Source of the DNA: Nilaparvata lugens
Lineage: Eukaryota; Arthropoda; Insecta; Hemiptera; Delphacidae
Direction: 5' to 3'
DNA: 64,000 nucleotides
Assembly (NCBI RefSeq): GCF_014356525.2
Contig: NC_052507.1
Span: 45,326,022 to 45,390,021, forward strand
The notes below the pieces were generated by a model. The model ran no database searches. It saw only the letters and a program-made list of their open reading frames with translations, and had not been told where the DNA came from. This document shows positions 46,801-48,791 of the stretch, piece after piece. Position 1 is the first letter of the stretch; every line of letters starts with the position of its first letter. Both the position numbers and the translations under genes were made by a program.

Positions 46801-47851
46801 AGAACATGGGCTGCGATGGTCGGGCAAAGGAGCTGGCCAACAACATCTTTCCTACACAGCTCTGAAACTGATTGTTTGCGACATAGTTGGACGATGGCTG
46901 GGTGACAACCTGGGACAACCAATCAAGATATTTGTCTATGGCTATGAAACTATCACTCTGTTGGACAAACTGCTACAGCTGGACAATAAGGAAAATATAG
47001 AGTACCTACATTGATTTAACATTGCCTTATGTCTACTATAAGGTGCCCAACTGGAAGATATGATAAGGACTAGTACTGGAAAAGGAGTCTATTGCCCAGA
47101 GCATTACCTACTCGACTGCGTTGAGACTGTGAGGATGAAGCTGGCTGGAACACAGAGAAGCAGCATGGATACACCACCATTCTGTGCACTCAATATTGTG
47201 AGCATAACTCATGATTGGATCATGAAGGCCATGCTTGAAGATGGATATTTTTGCCGTGTCCTTTTCATGTCAATAAATAATCATTTAATCTAATTTACTG
47301 TCTAATCATTCACTTTTACCCCCATCACCTTCATTCTAGACTATATATACAAGTGGAGACTTTTGGCTCCTGGACGTCAGTCTATTGCTAGCTGTCTGTT
47401 AATATTGTGCAACTCCATAGTTAATGAAATGAACACTGTTAATAGTGTTAATTCTAATTTTATCTGACTGTAGTTTCGTGGCCAGTCACATTTTCATAAT
47501 TTGCACAGGTAAAGCCACGAAACTTCAGTCTAGTGCTCAAGTAGAATTAACAATATAAACTGTTTTCTTTCTTCTCATCAGTTAGGCCTATATAGTTGTG
47601 CTCCTCAGAATAGAACACATTCTTCAAATATAATCAGCATTTTCCGGATTAATAATGGCTTCTTTACTATGTTACAGGACACCATTAAAGAGTACAATTT
47701 ACCACTAGAAGAAGTATCTGTCGATGACATTCTAGAAGCTCAGAGACGAGAACAGGAATCAAAACACCAACATGAAAAGTTAATAACAAAAACACTTAAA
47801 GATAGAGGTCTAACTTATGCACCTGATCTAGGTCATGACGATTTATTCTGA
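10808..47851 (+). CDS. LSM1: LSM1, mRNA-decay Sm-like protein; three exons (10808-10856, 13095-13279, 47678-47851)
   Basis: LSm1 is the subunit that defines the cytoplasmic LSm1-7 ring. With Pat1 the ring binds the 3' end of deadenylated mRNAs and promotes decapping in P-bodies. The exons join in frame (phase 1 after exon 1, phase 0 after exon 2) to 135 residues, close to 133 in human. The start [15 protein letters not shown] matches the family N terminus. The Sm1 motif is [20 protein letters not shown], followed by [12 protein letters not shown], and Sm2 is [12 protein letters not shown]. The C-terminal helix region [15 protein letters not shown] ends in LKDRGL as in orthologues. All four splice junctions are GT-AG with GTAAGT donors. 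Intron 1 is 2,238 bp; intron 2 is 34,398 bp and packed with transposons and a virus-like island. Identification is by memory of the family, with very high similarity. Confidence 0.95.
11890..12500 (-). pseudogene. LINE reverse-transcriptase C-terminal fragment in LSM1 intron 1
   Basis: Read right to left, one frame gives [20 protein letters not shown], the RT catalytic box region (about 12225-12300). Another gives [19 protein letters not shown] and [11 protein letters not shown], then [18 protein letters not shown] and ETWCYRRML, the typical C-terminal tail of RTE-like non-LTR elements. Several frames are needed, so it is broken, and the endonuclease is missing. The rest of intron 1 (10857-11889, 12501-13094) shows no gene. 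It contains several short dispersed copies of a GGAG(G/C)CTTGAGACA motif (near 10976, 11200, 11680). Confidence 0.75.
13095..13279 (+). CDS. LSM1: LSM1 exon 2 (Sm1 and Sm2 motifs)
   Basis: 185 bases between acceptor TTACAG| and donor |GTAAGTG. It carries nearly the whole Sm fold, including the RNA-contacting [10 protein letters not shown] loop and the Sm2 strand [11 protein letters not shown]. The in-frame ATG at 13103 is internal (residue 20), not a start. Confidence 0.95.
13824..14690. mobile_element. Foldback element built of four related ~150-bp modules
   Basis: The halves 13889-14280 and 14285-14675 are inverted relative to each other. Each half contains the same module twice (around 13955-14115 and 14126-14273; inverted at 14290-14440 and 14455-14600). 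Each module includes GGTTGTAACTCGAATATTTT and AAAATGGC(A/G)(C/G)CTGATTGAAG. The left terminus CAGAGTGAGTCATATGTATG recurs at 17996-18015 and, inverted, at 32128-32147, so a related family sits elsewhere in this window. No coding capacity. Confidence 0.75.
14745..15335 (+). promoter_or_regulatory. SINE-like stretch, then 5' UTR/internal promoter region of the CR1/Jockey-type LINE
   Basis: Bases 14745-14864 carry GCTTGTCGTAGGAGGCGACT, a block I remember from insect SINE/LINE sequences, and end in a TAAATAAATAAATAAA tail, so this could be a short SINE-like insertion. From about 14870 the sequence turns G/C-richer and leads without a break to the LINE ORF1 start at 15336. The stretch TCGATGAGTTCGGATCGGTG (15196-15215) is a plausible internal downstream promoter element, but this is inferred only. 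Confidence 0.35.
15336..16169 (+). CDS. LINE ORF1 protein: PHD-type zinc finger, coiled coil, RRM-like domain
   Basis: An intact 277-residue frame. Residues about 4-51 form a Cys/His-rich PHD-type finger (CAKC...CVKC...HYHTAC...WTCEKC). Residues about 65-145 are a charged heptad-like coiled coil. Residues about 147-230 resemble the RRM-like region of LINE ORF1 proteins ([10 protein letters not shown]). The C terminus is low-complexity Ala/Pro ([20 protein letters not shown]). Such proteins bind the element's RNA. A PHD-bearing ORF1 is typical of the CR1/Jockey side of LINE diversity. Its partner ORF2 lies at 19746-22870, separated from it by the PLE block. This is the only major LINE ORF here still unbroken. 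Confidence 0.8.
   Translation: MLKCAKCSKDIASTKDGCCVCVKCQSHYHTACVSEAKTRASLVNWTCEKCDLKNKPSSISEQGNDKILEAISTLRSDMNKRLDSMQNKLDEMNGLKEKVDSVTEKANIIDDKVQQLNAEKSKLQLELTAAKKEINVLQKQTKKNNIVISGIPVQPNGTSVFPFLNRIAQLLNLPYCLTDFNAAHWLPVRAGDQRSQPIVVSFKEKKMASVWTNNGHVMAKRNPTSRPFRVRCLLDLQDNTLSAADATGGGAAPAPADAHDTVAQAPPPPPHTITVSQ
16650..17932 (+). pseudogene. Penelope-like element, N-terminal region and RT fragment, copy 1
   Basis: Frames at 16737-17255 and 17206-17895 overlap and are related by a frameshift near 17230. The first gives the PLE N-terminal region ([20 protein letters not shown]). The second gives [35 protein letters not shown] and [20 protein letters not shown], the RT fingers/palm of PLEs. A second frameshift near 17805 precedes the catalytic YVDD box, which is readable only in another frame. 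Homology stops at about 17932, where the inverted duplication begins. The GIY-YIG domain is absent. Confidence 0.85.
18188..18604 (-). mobile_element. 5'-truncated LINE 3' end, in the left arm
   Basis: The reverse complement encodes the last ORF2 residues ([18 protein letters not shown]), then a 3' UTR with a hairpin of CCCCCACACATGGACC and its partner (about 18284-18318), and ends in GAAATAAATTGAATTGAATG. The coding part is nearly identical to 22727-22830 at the end of the large LINE, so both belong to one family. About 415 bp survive, typical of 5' truncation during target-primed reverse transcription. Confidence 0.75.
18608..19115 (+). pseudogene. Penelope-like element RT fragment, copy 2
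   Basis: Open from [11 protein letters not shown] through the RT palm. It contains [20 protein letters not shown] and the intact catalytic box [15 protein letters not shown], then [18 protein letters not shown] and LNFLDLRID before the homology ends at the arm boundary. Both the N-terminal part and the GIY-YIG endonuclease are missing. Nearly identical to the - strand copy at 24016-24527. Confidence 0.85.
19158..22856 (+). mobile_element. CR1/Jockey-type LINE, second part carrying ORF2
   Basis: The continuation of the LINE whose 5' part lies at about 14870-16534. Bases 19158-19740 are the inter-ORF region, with no frames of note. ORF2 follows and its reading ends near 22830, where the sequence leaves the LINE (compare 24527-24942, which keeps the LINE 3' UTR) and joins PLE terminal sequence at 22857. 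The LINE 3' UTR and tail are therefore missing from this copy. Confidence 0.75.
19746..22870 (+). pseudogene. LINE ORF2: AP-type endonuclease plus reverse transcriptase, many breaks
   Basis: The endonuclease starts [17 protein letters not shown] (about 19860) with IILTEA then TAG at 19971-19973, where the family has TETW. After that come LGDDSD and [12 protein letters not shown] frameshift near 20340 leads to the region ending HFFISLP and the linker. Another shift near 20960 is followed by the RT N terminus ([19 protein letters not shown]) and TAA at 21239-21241. The RT palm ([34 protein letters not shown]) has FTDD at 21850-21861, where FADD or YADD is usual. Further shifts lie near 22080 and 22520, and the C terminus reaches the family end ([17 protein letters not shown]). 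At least six inactivating changes, so this is an old copy. Confidence 0.88.
22940..22975 (-). ncRNA. Degenerate hammerhead-ribozyme-like core of the PLE
   Basis: On the - strand the stretch reads TTGACAATGG...ACCGAAACC, flanked by GATTG and AGTC. PLE terminal regions are known to carry minimal hammerhead ribozymes with the core CUGANGA...GAAA. Here the GAAA half is perfect, while the CUGANGA half has C-to-U and G-to-A changes that would probably inactivate it. Stem II would be only two to three pairs. Seen: the motif and its place in the PLE 3' region. Inferred: ribozyme ancestry. Confidence 0.35.
23233..23796 (-). pseudogene. PLE copy 3 GIY-YIG endonuclease domain
   Basis: An open frame of 187 residues. 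It includes the linker ([17 protein letters not shown]), a Cys-containing [14 protein letters not shown] segment that combines the PLE CX2C element with the Y-x-G half of GIY-YIG (G-V-Y ... Y-V-G), the conserved Arg region SRIKEHI, and [15 protein letters not shown] with the downstream catalytic Glu. These single-strand nickases prime PLE integration. The frame is separated from the RT frame by a frameshift at about 23800, so it would not be made as a fusion. Confidence 0.85.
23804..24527 (-). pseudogene. PLE copy 3 reverse transcriptase
   Basis: Starts within the RT ([20 protein letters not shown], about 24520-24460), with a frameshift near 24375. It then runs unbroken from [14 protein letters not shown] through [18 protein letters not shown] and the catalytic RYVDD (24152-24166) to [17 protein letters not shown] and [17 protein letters not shown]. 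The RKPTHTD motif is typical of PLE RTs. It stops at 23804; the frame changes before the endonuclease domain, so RT and endonuclease are not joined here. Confidence 0.87.
24527..24942 (+). mobile_element. 5'-truncated LINE 3' end, in the right arm
   Basis: Begins with the ORF2 tail shared with 22727-22830 and continues into the LINE 3' UTR with the hairpin CCCCCACACATGGACC...TGTGGGGG (about 24818-24850). It ends GAAATAAATTGAATTGAATG at 24942. It shows what the 3' end of the large LINE at 22830 should have looked like. Confidence 0.75.
24953..25652 (-). repeat. 3' LTR of BEL copy C
   Basis: 700 bp with TG...CA ends; pairs with 31258-31956. Differences seen: G for A in the CAATA(G/A)TTTTGATG stretch (near 25010) and one extra A near 25133. 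Flanked on the left by the GTATT target copy and on the right by the polypurine tract. Confidence 0.93.
25783..26136 (-). pseudogene. BEL copy C integrase C-terminal domain
   Basis: Encodes [20 protein letters not shown] and [20 protein letters not shown], the conserved region that follows the integrase core in insect BEL/Pao elements, and ends KLYPLPTQ at a stop. A further frameshift (26133-26160) separates it from the integrase core. It closes pol about 130 bp before the polypurine tract. Confidence 0.8.
26258..27191 (-). pseudogene. BEL copy C integrase, split into three frames
   Basis: Frame 26799-27191 holds the HHCC zinc domain start ([14 protein letters not shown]). Frame 26563-26826 adds [13 protein letters not shown] and [11 protein letters not shown] (first catalytic Asp). 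Frame 26258-26593 adds [29 protein letters not shown] (second Asp) and [15 protein letters not shown] (catalytic Glu). Overlaps between frames mark frameshifts near 26810 and 26580. Confidence 0.87.
27221..28152 (-). pseudogene. BEL copy C RT connection and RNase H, two broken frames
   Basis: Frame 27832-28152 carries [19 protein letters not shown] and [18 protein letters not shown], the RT thumb/connection of BEL elements. It shifts near 27880 into frame 27221-27928, the RNase H domain: [18 protein letters not shown] (first Asp), [15 protein letters not shown] (Glu), [13 protein letters not shown] (Asp) and [10 protein letters not shown] (last Asp). The catalytic residues are all present. 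The frame is lost again near 27240. Confidence 0.87.
28184..30898 (-). CDS. BEL copy C Gag-protease-RT polyprotein, N-terminal 904 residues
   Basis: A single long frame. Residues 1-300 are Gag (start [35 protein letters not shown] is the usual insect BEL Gag core). Zinc knuckles lie at about 330-390 ([42 protein letters not shown]). The protease active site is [11 protein letters not shown] at about 452-463. The RT follows ([58 protein letters not shown]), with the catalytic FMDD in [11 protein letters not shown] near residue 870. The frame is lost soon after (about 28260), so it ends without the RT thumb. The intended polyprotein continues in the frames to the left. Confidence 0.9.
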   Translation of the reverse strand: MSEKKLKLKRAKLEQYFYRIQRTFDLSKKALKEEASAKQFLILYSSTLKTVQDYEAVEMEIQELEMEKDPEFVPKFSSSHMEMFEHMEAIASELKKRSQVVPSVSTPAQPVSSNKDSSNILPKIEIPVFDGDQSKWAVFYEMFKCMIHDNKSIPNQQKVQYLVSKLSGEAANISRHLPPIANNYEIIWDALIKRFNDPRSLSNVYLKQIFEFNCLKSESRAGLVSIVDQFCGSITALKRLRGEDVSDAIFLFQALKILDPVSRKAFEASVHTKDDPTYTDFVSFIERQIKSLPHDESSKQCKPVVKPIPKSKVLVVQSNSQVTKSPVKISECLKCSMTNHKLINCRLFRQLSPWDRFRFVKEKGCCLKCFSPAHRSKDCTSSNCEECSQKHNSLLHFGNASNSSSNSDAKKVENNTITCCSIDSKSAPYSVLLSTAQVEVPDKRGRLHKIRVLVDSASQSHFITRKLCRKLQLSISPFQLIVNGFGGNSQSVFGRTFVTLQSRLDSSVKFSIEPLVVEKIMEQLPTSKIDNSKLSNLFGLRLADESYHIPSEIDAIIGAELVPHIFRNGRVEIDSNYLMALESVFGYILMGRAPILTQSSENSTCLMTCLTSPLDKLVRKFWEVESVPDVGKQLTADELECEKNFASSVRRENSGRFVVSLSFSKSPDCLGDSYAMSERRLISLEKRLARDPNMRLVYHDVLLDYLKQGHMELIKNQSDKSGYFIPHHAVIKTQSQSTPLRIVFDAGAKTTTGVSLNDILHIGPKLQTDIFVLLVNFRLFSIAVTADIKQMYRQILVDESCRKFQRLLWRFSSNDPIQIFELKTVVFGLSESPFLALRTVHQLVQEEGENFPDAKARIPSDMFMDDLVTSVSSLGEANRLVVRLKNCSREADSNLLNGVPIHLN
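31258..31956 (-). repeat. 5' LTR of BEL copy C
   Basis: 699 bp, nearly identical to the 3' LTR. It should contain the element's promoter, read leftward, but no TATA element can be singled out. The base after the LTR starts the second GTATT target copy. Confidence 0.93.
32214..32471. other. Spacer, nothing recognised
   Basis: AT-rich sequence between the inverted-duplication arm and the RTE-type LINE. It ends in the target site CAATCCTGAATAT at 32472-32484. No reading frame or repeat structure recognised. Confidence 0.4.
32513..34570 (-). pseudogene. RTE-type LINE linker, reverse transcriptase and C-terminal tail
   Basis: 34145-34570 is the linker ([20 protein letters not shown]). 33165-33800 is the RT palm ([54 protein letters not shown]), with an intact YADD. 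32750-33184 continues with [18 protein letters not shown] and [14 protein letters not shown]. 32513-32749 ends with KRFGHVTRM and [19 protein letters not shown]. Frames change at about 34140, 33800, 33180 and 32750. The stretch 33800-34140 reads only in mixed frames. Confidence 0.87.
34600..35530 (-). pseudogene. RTE-type LINE AP endonuclease domain
   Basis: Starts with [20 protein letters not shown] (about 35450-35390) and AVMGLSEVK, followed by a TGA. It then reads [20 protein letters not shown] and [19 protein letters not shown], loses frame near 35030, and resumes with [20 protein letters not shown] and [13 protein letters not shown] (catalytic SDH-like motif, here STDH). Proteins of this kind are often mislabelled 'craniofacial development protein 2-like' in automatic annotation; here the full LINE context shows a transposon origin. 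Confidence 0.83.
35718..35968. other. Spacer, nothing recognised
   Basis: AT-rich sequence between the RTE LINE target copy and the next LINE endonuclease fragment. No feature supported. Confidence 0.4.
35969..36660 (+). pseudogene. LINE AP-endonuclease fragment (RTE-like), + strand
   Basis: A 219-codon open frame with [73 protein letters not shown] and a shifted [20 protein letters not shown] end (36605-36665). The GDFNAQIG and SDHF motifs are the endonuclease catalytic core. A short internal deletion just before SDHF removes the usual spacer. No RT follows directly; a linker/RT piece of a similar element appears at 43540-44355 beyond BEL copy B, so the two may once have been one LINE. Confidence 0.75.
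36753..37406 (-). repeat. 3' LTR of BEL copy B
   Basis: 654 bp with TG...CA ends; pairs with 41376-42021. Bordered on the right by a G-rich polypurine tract on the - strand (37407-37420). It has extra bases relative to its partner near 37023 and 37363. The several short reading frames in it are shadows. Confidence 0.92.
37562..39110 (-). pseudogene. BEL copy B integrase and C-terminal domain
   Basis: Pieces in several frames: 38840-39082 ([38 protein letters not shown]), 38522-38830 ([16 protein letters not shown]; zinc domain), 38222-38494 ([33 protein letters not shown]), 37906-38271 ([13 protein letters not shown], where the catalytic Asp of SDNGTNF has become Asn-Cys; [12 protein letters not shown]) and 37625-37918 ([20 protein letters not shown]). 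The altered SDNG motif plus the frameshifts make the integrase inactive. Confidence 0.83.
39089..40185 (-). pseudogene. BEL copy B RT remnant and RNase H
   Basis: 39923-40165 carries the end of the RT palm with intact MFMDDLV. An in-frame stop near 39921 breaks it. 39089-39919 is a 276-codon frame with [64 protein letters not shown] and [10 protein letters not shown]. RNase H residues are preserved. Upstream RT motifs and the protease are lost in the internal deletion. Confidence 0.85.
40190..40815 (-). pseudogene. BEL copy B gag, truncated and fused to RT
   Basis: Starts at [11 protein letters not shown] as in copy A and is open for about 208 codons to NPRAQVDAY, then crosses the deletion junction at about 40190 into an out-of-frame RT sequence (HIWRF...). 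No zinc knuckles remain. The junction has only a few bases of shared sequence with the two parent sites, which points to end joining or template switching. Confidence 0.83.
41376..42021 (-). repeat. 5' LTR of BEL copy B
   Basis: 646 bp with TG...CA ends, followed on the right by the second TATTC. A primer-binding site with CAGAGGACCA lies just left of it (about 41352-41370), diverged from the equivalent site in copy A. Confidence 0.92.
42027..42190. other. Short spacer after BEL copy B
   Basis: AT-rich, no feature recognised beyond the TATTC target copy at its left border. Confidence 0.4.
42195..42565 (-). pseudogene. LINE ORF2 C-terminal fragment
   Basis: The reverse complement reads [20 protein letters not shown] followed by [18 protein letters not shown], then a frame change, then [30 protein letters not shown]. 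This matches the C-terminal end of CR1/Jockey-type ORF2 (compare [19 protein letters not shown] at about 22390-22440 here). 5'-truncated and broken. It sits beside the BEL copy B insertion. Confidence 0.65.
42566..43500. other. Non-coding stretch, nothing firmly recognised
   Basis: AT-rich intron sequence between LINE fragments. No protein, RNA or clear inverted repeat was seen. It should also be examined as a possible left flank of the virus-like island, but I found no terminal repeat here that mirrors the hairpin at 47440-47560. Confidence 0.4.
43540..44355 (+). pseudogene. LINE linker and RT N-terminal fragment (RTE-like)
   Basis: Reads in mixed frames as GVEEVWTKL, then [19 protein letters not shown] (linker), [20 protein letters not shown] and IPAEMM (about 44058-44135), and [20 protein letters not shown] with [14 protein letters not shown] (44171-44285), the start of the RT. 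It ends at LGEYQC, exactly where the family continues into the RT palm; beyond that point the virus-like island begins. A TGA at 44145-44147 and several shifts break it. Confidence 0.75.
44384..44818 (+). CDS. Virus-like phospholipase A2 protein, intact 144-residue ORF
   Basis: The N terminus (residues 4-13) is basic ([10 protein letters not shown]), a likely nuclear-localisation or nucleic-acid-binding patch. The PLA2 core has the calcium-binding loop YCGPGT at residues 45-50 and the catalytic helix [11 protein letters not shown] at residues 67-77, with the His-Asp dyad at 73-74. This compact pattern is that of parvovirus VP1 PLA2 domains, which breach endosomal membranes during entry, and not of secreted venom or digestive PLA2, which have many more cysteines. 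The C terminus is Gly/Lys-rich ([13 protein letters not shown]). It is the only unbroken frame of the island. Whether it is expressed is unknown; the host gene runs on the same strand. Confidence 0.8.
   Translation: MAICRKRKRYQGRGVLSAIKNVAGTLVKKSIDILPVELHISSYQYCGPGTKLEKQLAIGDPGIHKLDQACKEHDIAYSRSADMASRVVADNILAERAWSVATSSDSGLAERAAALPVTNIMKAKAKFGGGARSHKKNSRKDLKR
44819..45029 (+). pseudogene. Possible protease-like remnant (N-terminal part only)
   Basis: The frame overlaps the end of the PLA2 gene, has no ATG at its start, and reads [12 protein letters not shown], then [20 protein letters not shown] before degenerating. I recall the LP-x-RALTN-x-DLxKY motif just upstream of an adenovirus-type cysteine protease domain in related insect loci. 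The catalytic part (WVAY-like His, Cys) is not visible here. Another frame (45030-45125) gives [17 protein letters not shown]. Assignment by motif memory only. Confidence 0.35.
45146..46324 (+). pseudogene. Double-jelly-roll capsid-like protein, broken in three
   Basis: Three consecutive frames: 45146-45520 (ATG start, [33 protein letters not shown]), 45627-45980 ([31 protein letters not shown]) and 45986-46324 ([39 protein letters not shown]). They lie end to end and together give about 370-390 residues. The pattern matches the 'double jelly roll-like' insect protein family I remember, related to major capsid proteins of Polinton/adintovirus-type DNA viruses. Breaks: a TAG ending frame 1 at 45518-45520, a frame change before 45627, and stops around 45978-45985. 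No functional product is expected. Confidence 0.6.
46540..47293 (+). pseudogene. Virus-like island downstream protein with Cys/His motifs, broken
   Basis: The first part reads [20 protein letters not shown] and [20 protein letters not shown] (46623-46760). After shifts it reads [20 protein letters not shown] (about 46918-46978), and then 47060-47293 reads [18 protein letters not shown] and [17 protein letters not shown]. The series (F/I)QGF, F(I/V)VKE, YFFKPPY, (F/Y)(V/K)xGxE, CPxH, CALN(I/V) fits a conserved family seen downstream of such capsid genes. Its function is unknown to me; it could be nucleic-acid-binding or nuclease-like. 46353-46538 upstream is open (61 codons) but unrecognised. 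Confidence 0.5.
47440..47560. repeat. Imperfect hairpin near the right edge of the virus-like island
   Basis: TAGTTTCGTGGC (about 47471-47482) pairs with GCCACGAAACT (about 47514-47524). Pairing extends outward with mismatches through GACTG / CAGTC and GTTAATTCTA / TAGAATTAAC, giving arms of about 45-50 bases round a 31-base loop. It could be a viral terminal hairpin, a MITE or an unrelated palindrome. It lies 117 bp before LSM1 exon 3. Confidence 0.55.
47678..47851 (+). CDS. LSM1: LSM1 exon 3 (C-terminal extension)
   Basis: Starts after the acceptor TATGTTACAG| and runs 57 codons to TGA. The first residues D-T-I-K follow GEI in frame, as D follows GEI in human LSm1. The region holds the conserved ILEAQRREQ and LKDRGL segments that form the C-terminal helix lying across the LSm ring. 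A poly(A) signal lies 135 bp downstream. Confidence 0.93.
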   Translation, partial: DTIKEYNLPLEEVSVDDILEAQRREQESKHQHEKLITKTLKDRGLTYAPDLGHDDLF

Positions 47852-47985
47852 ATAATAAATTATGGCTTACTTTATGTCATATTTTATGTGCCGCTGCACT
47901 TATCAATTATTTTAATGAATTATGTTGTACATTAAAAACATGTTTTGTGATGTGTACCATATTTATTCGCTATATCTTGTTGGAC

Positions 47986-47991
47986 AATAAA
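47986..47991 (+). terminator. LSM1 poly(A) signal
   Basis: AATAAA in GGACAATAAAGGTC, 135 bp after the LSM1 stop codon. A nearer AATAAA-like string at about 47855 lies only a few bases past the stop and is less likely to be the main signal. Confidence 0.6.
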
Positions 47992-47998
47992 GGTCTTG

Positions 47999-48251
47999 AA
48001 GATGCTTTGAAATATTTATTGGCATTATGGATATCCAAATTATTAGATTATTTTTAATTTGTTCGGTATCTTGCAATAATAATAATTCATTATGTGCATT
48101 CGTATCTGACGGCATTTACTATACCCTGTAGCTTCACACTTCGACTTGCTTTAATTAAAAGAATTTTTGTTCTGCTGTCTGCCGAGCAGAAAGAGAATAC
48201 CATTAAGGCTGTGCAAAGGCTAAAAATAAACTTTCTACTTGTGATATTTTT
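47999..48251. other. LSM1 downstream sequence
   Basis: AT-rich sequence after the LSM1 poly(A) signal; no feature recognised. Confidence 0.4.
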
Positions 48252-48791
48252 CCAAGTTTTTTGATTTTTATATCATCAAGCTATCAAAATGAATAAGTTT
48301 TCTCAGGAAAAAATTTTTTCCGATCATTACTTTTCGAAATATGAGCGTCTGAAGTTTGACCTTTTGGGGCAGAACATTTCAAAAATTCGGTAATATCAAT
48401 GAGATTTAGAGGATGGATTCTTCATGGTATTGTTGATCTATTGAAACAAAAATTTTCTGAGAAAATATCAATTTTTGAAAAAGTTATTCAATTTACCAAA
48501 AAAAACTCAACTAAAAGTTATTTCTGGTTATTTTTAGTAAATTGAATAACTATCTTAAAAATTTATATTTTCAGAAAAATTTTGTTTTACTAGATCAACA
48601 ATACATGAAGAATCTATCCTCTAAATCTCATGGATTTATCTCTTACCAAATTTGAAATGTTTTGTCCCAAAAATTTAAACTTTAGGCACTCATATCTCAA
48701 AAAGTAGCCTAATGATCAGAAAAAAAAATGTTTTCCTGAGAAAACTTTTTCATTTTGATAGCTTGATGATATAAAAATCGAAAAACTTGAA
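48252..48791. mobile_element. 540-bp palindromic foldback element
   Basis: Arms about 48252-48500 and 48533-48791 are inverted copies. Outer blocks are TTTTATATCATCAAGCTATC on the left and GATAGCTTGATGATATAAAA on the right; inner blocks are AAGTTATTCAATTTAC and GTAAATTGAATAACT. The centre is about 30 bp. No coding capacity. Confidence 0.75.

Larger units (their letters stand above)
44384..47293 (+). mobile_element. Decayed endogenous virus-like island (PLA2 - protease-like - double jelly roll - Cys/His protein)
   Basis: Four reading units in a row on the + strand, none spliced, with spacing of a few to ~100 bp and all but the first broken. From memory, this order occurs in virus-like loci scattered through insect genomes: a parvovirus-type phospholipase A2 protein, a sequence with the LTNxDLxKY motif preceding a protease-like region, a double-jelly-roll capsid-like protein, and a protein with conserved CP-x-H and CAL-N-V motifs. 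No DNA polymerase, integrase, helicase or packaging ATPase is present. The left border abuts a LINE fragment. The right border is close to an imperfect hairpin at 47440-47560. Confidence 0.65.
13280..47677 (+). other. LSM1 intron 2, 34.4 kb, transposon-filled
   Basis: Bounded by GTAAGTG at 13280 and TTACAG at 47677. The contents, listed separately, are a foldback element, a CR1/Jockey-type LINE, two PLE copies in inverted orientation, BEL copies C and B, an RTE-type LINE with its target duplication, LINE fragments and a virus-like island. The insertions sit on both strands. Both BEL elements, the RTE LINE and the second PLE copy are antisense to LSM1, so their own poly(A) signals would not normally act on the LSM1 transcript. 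Confidence 0.9.
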
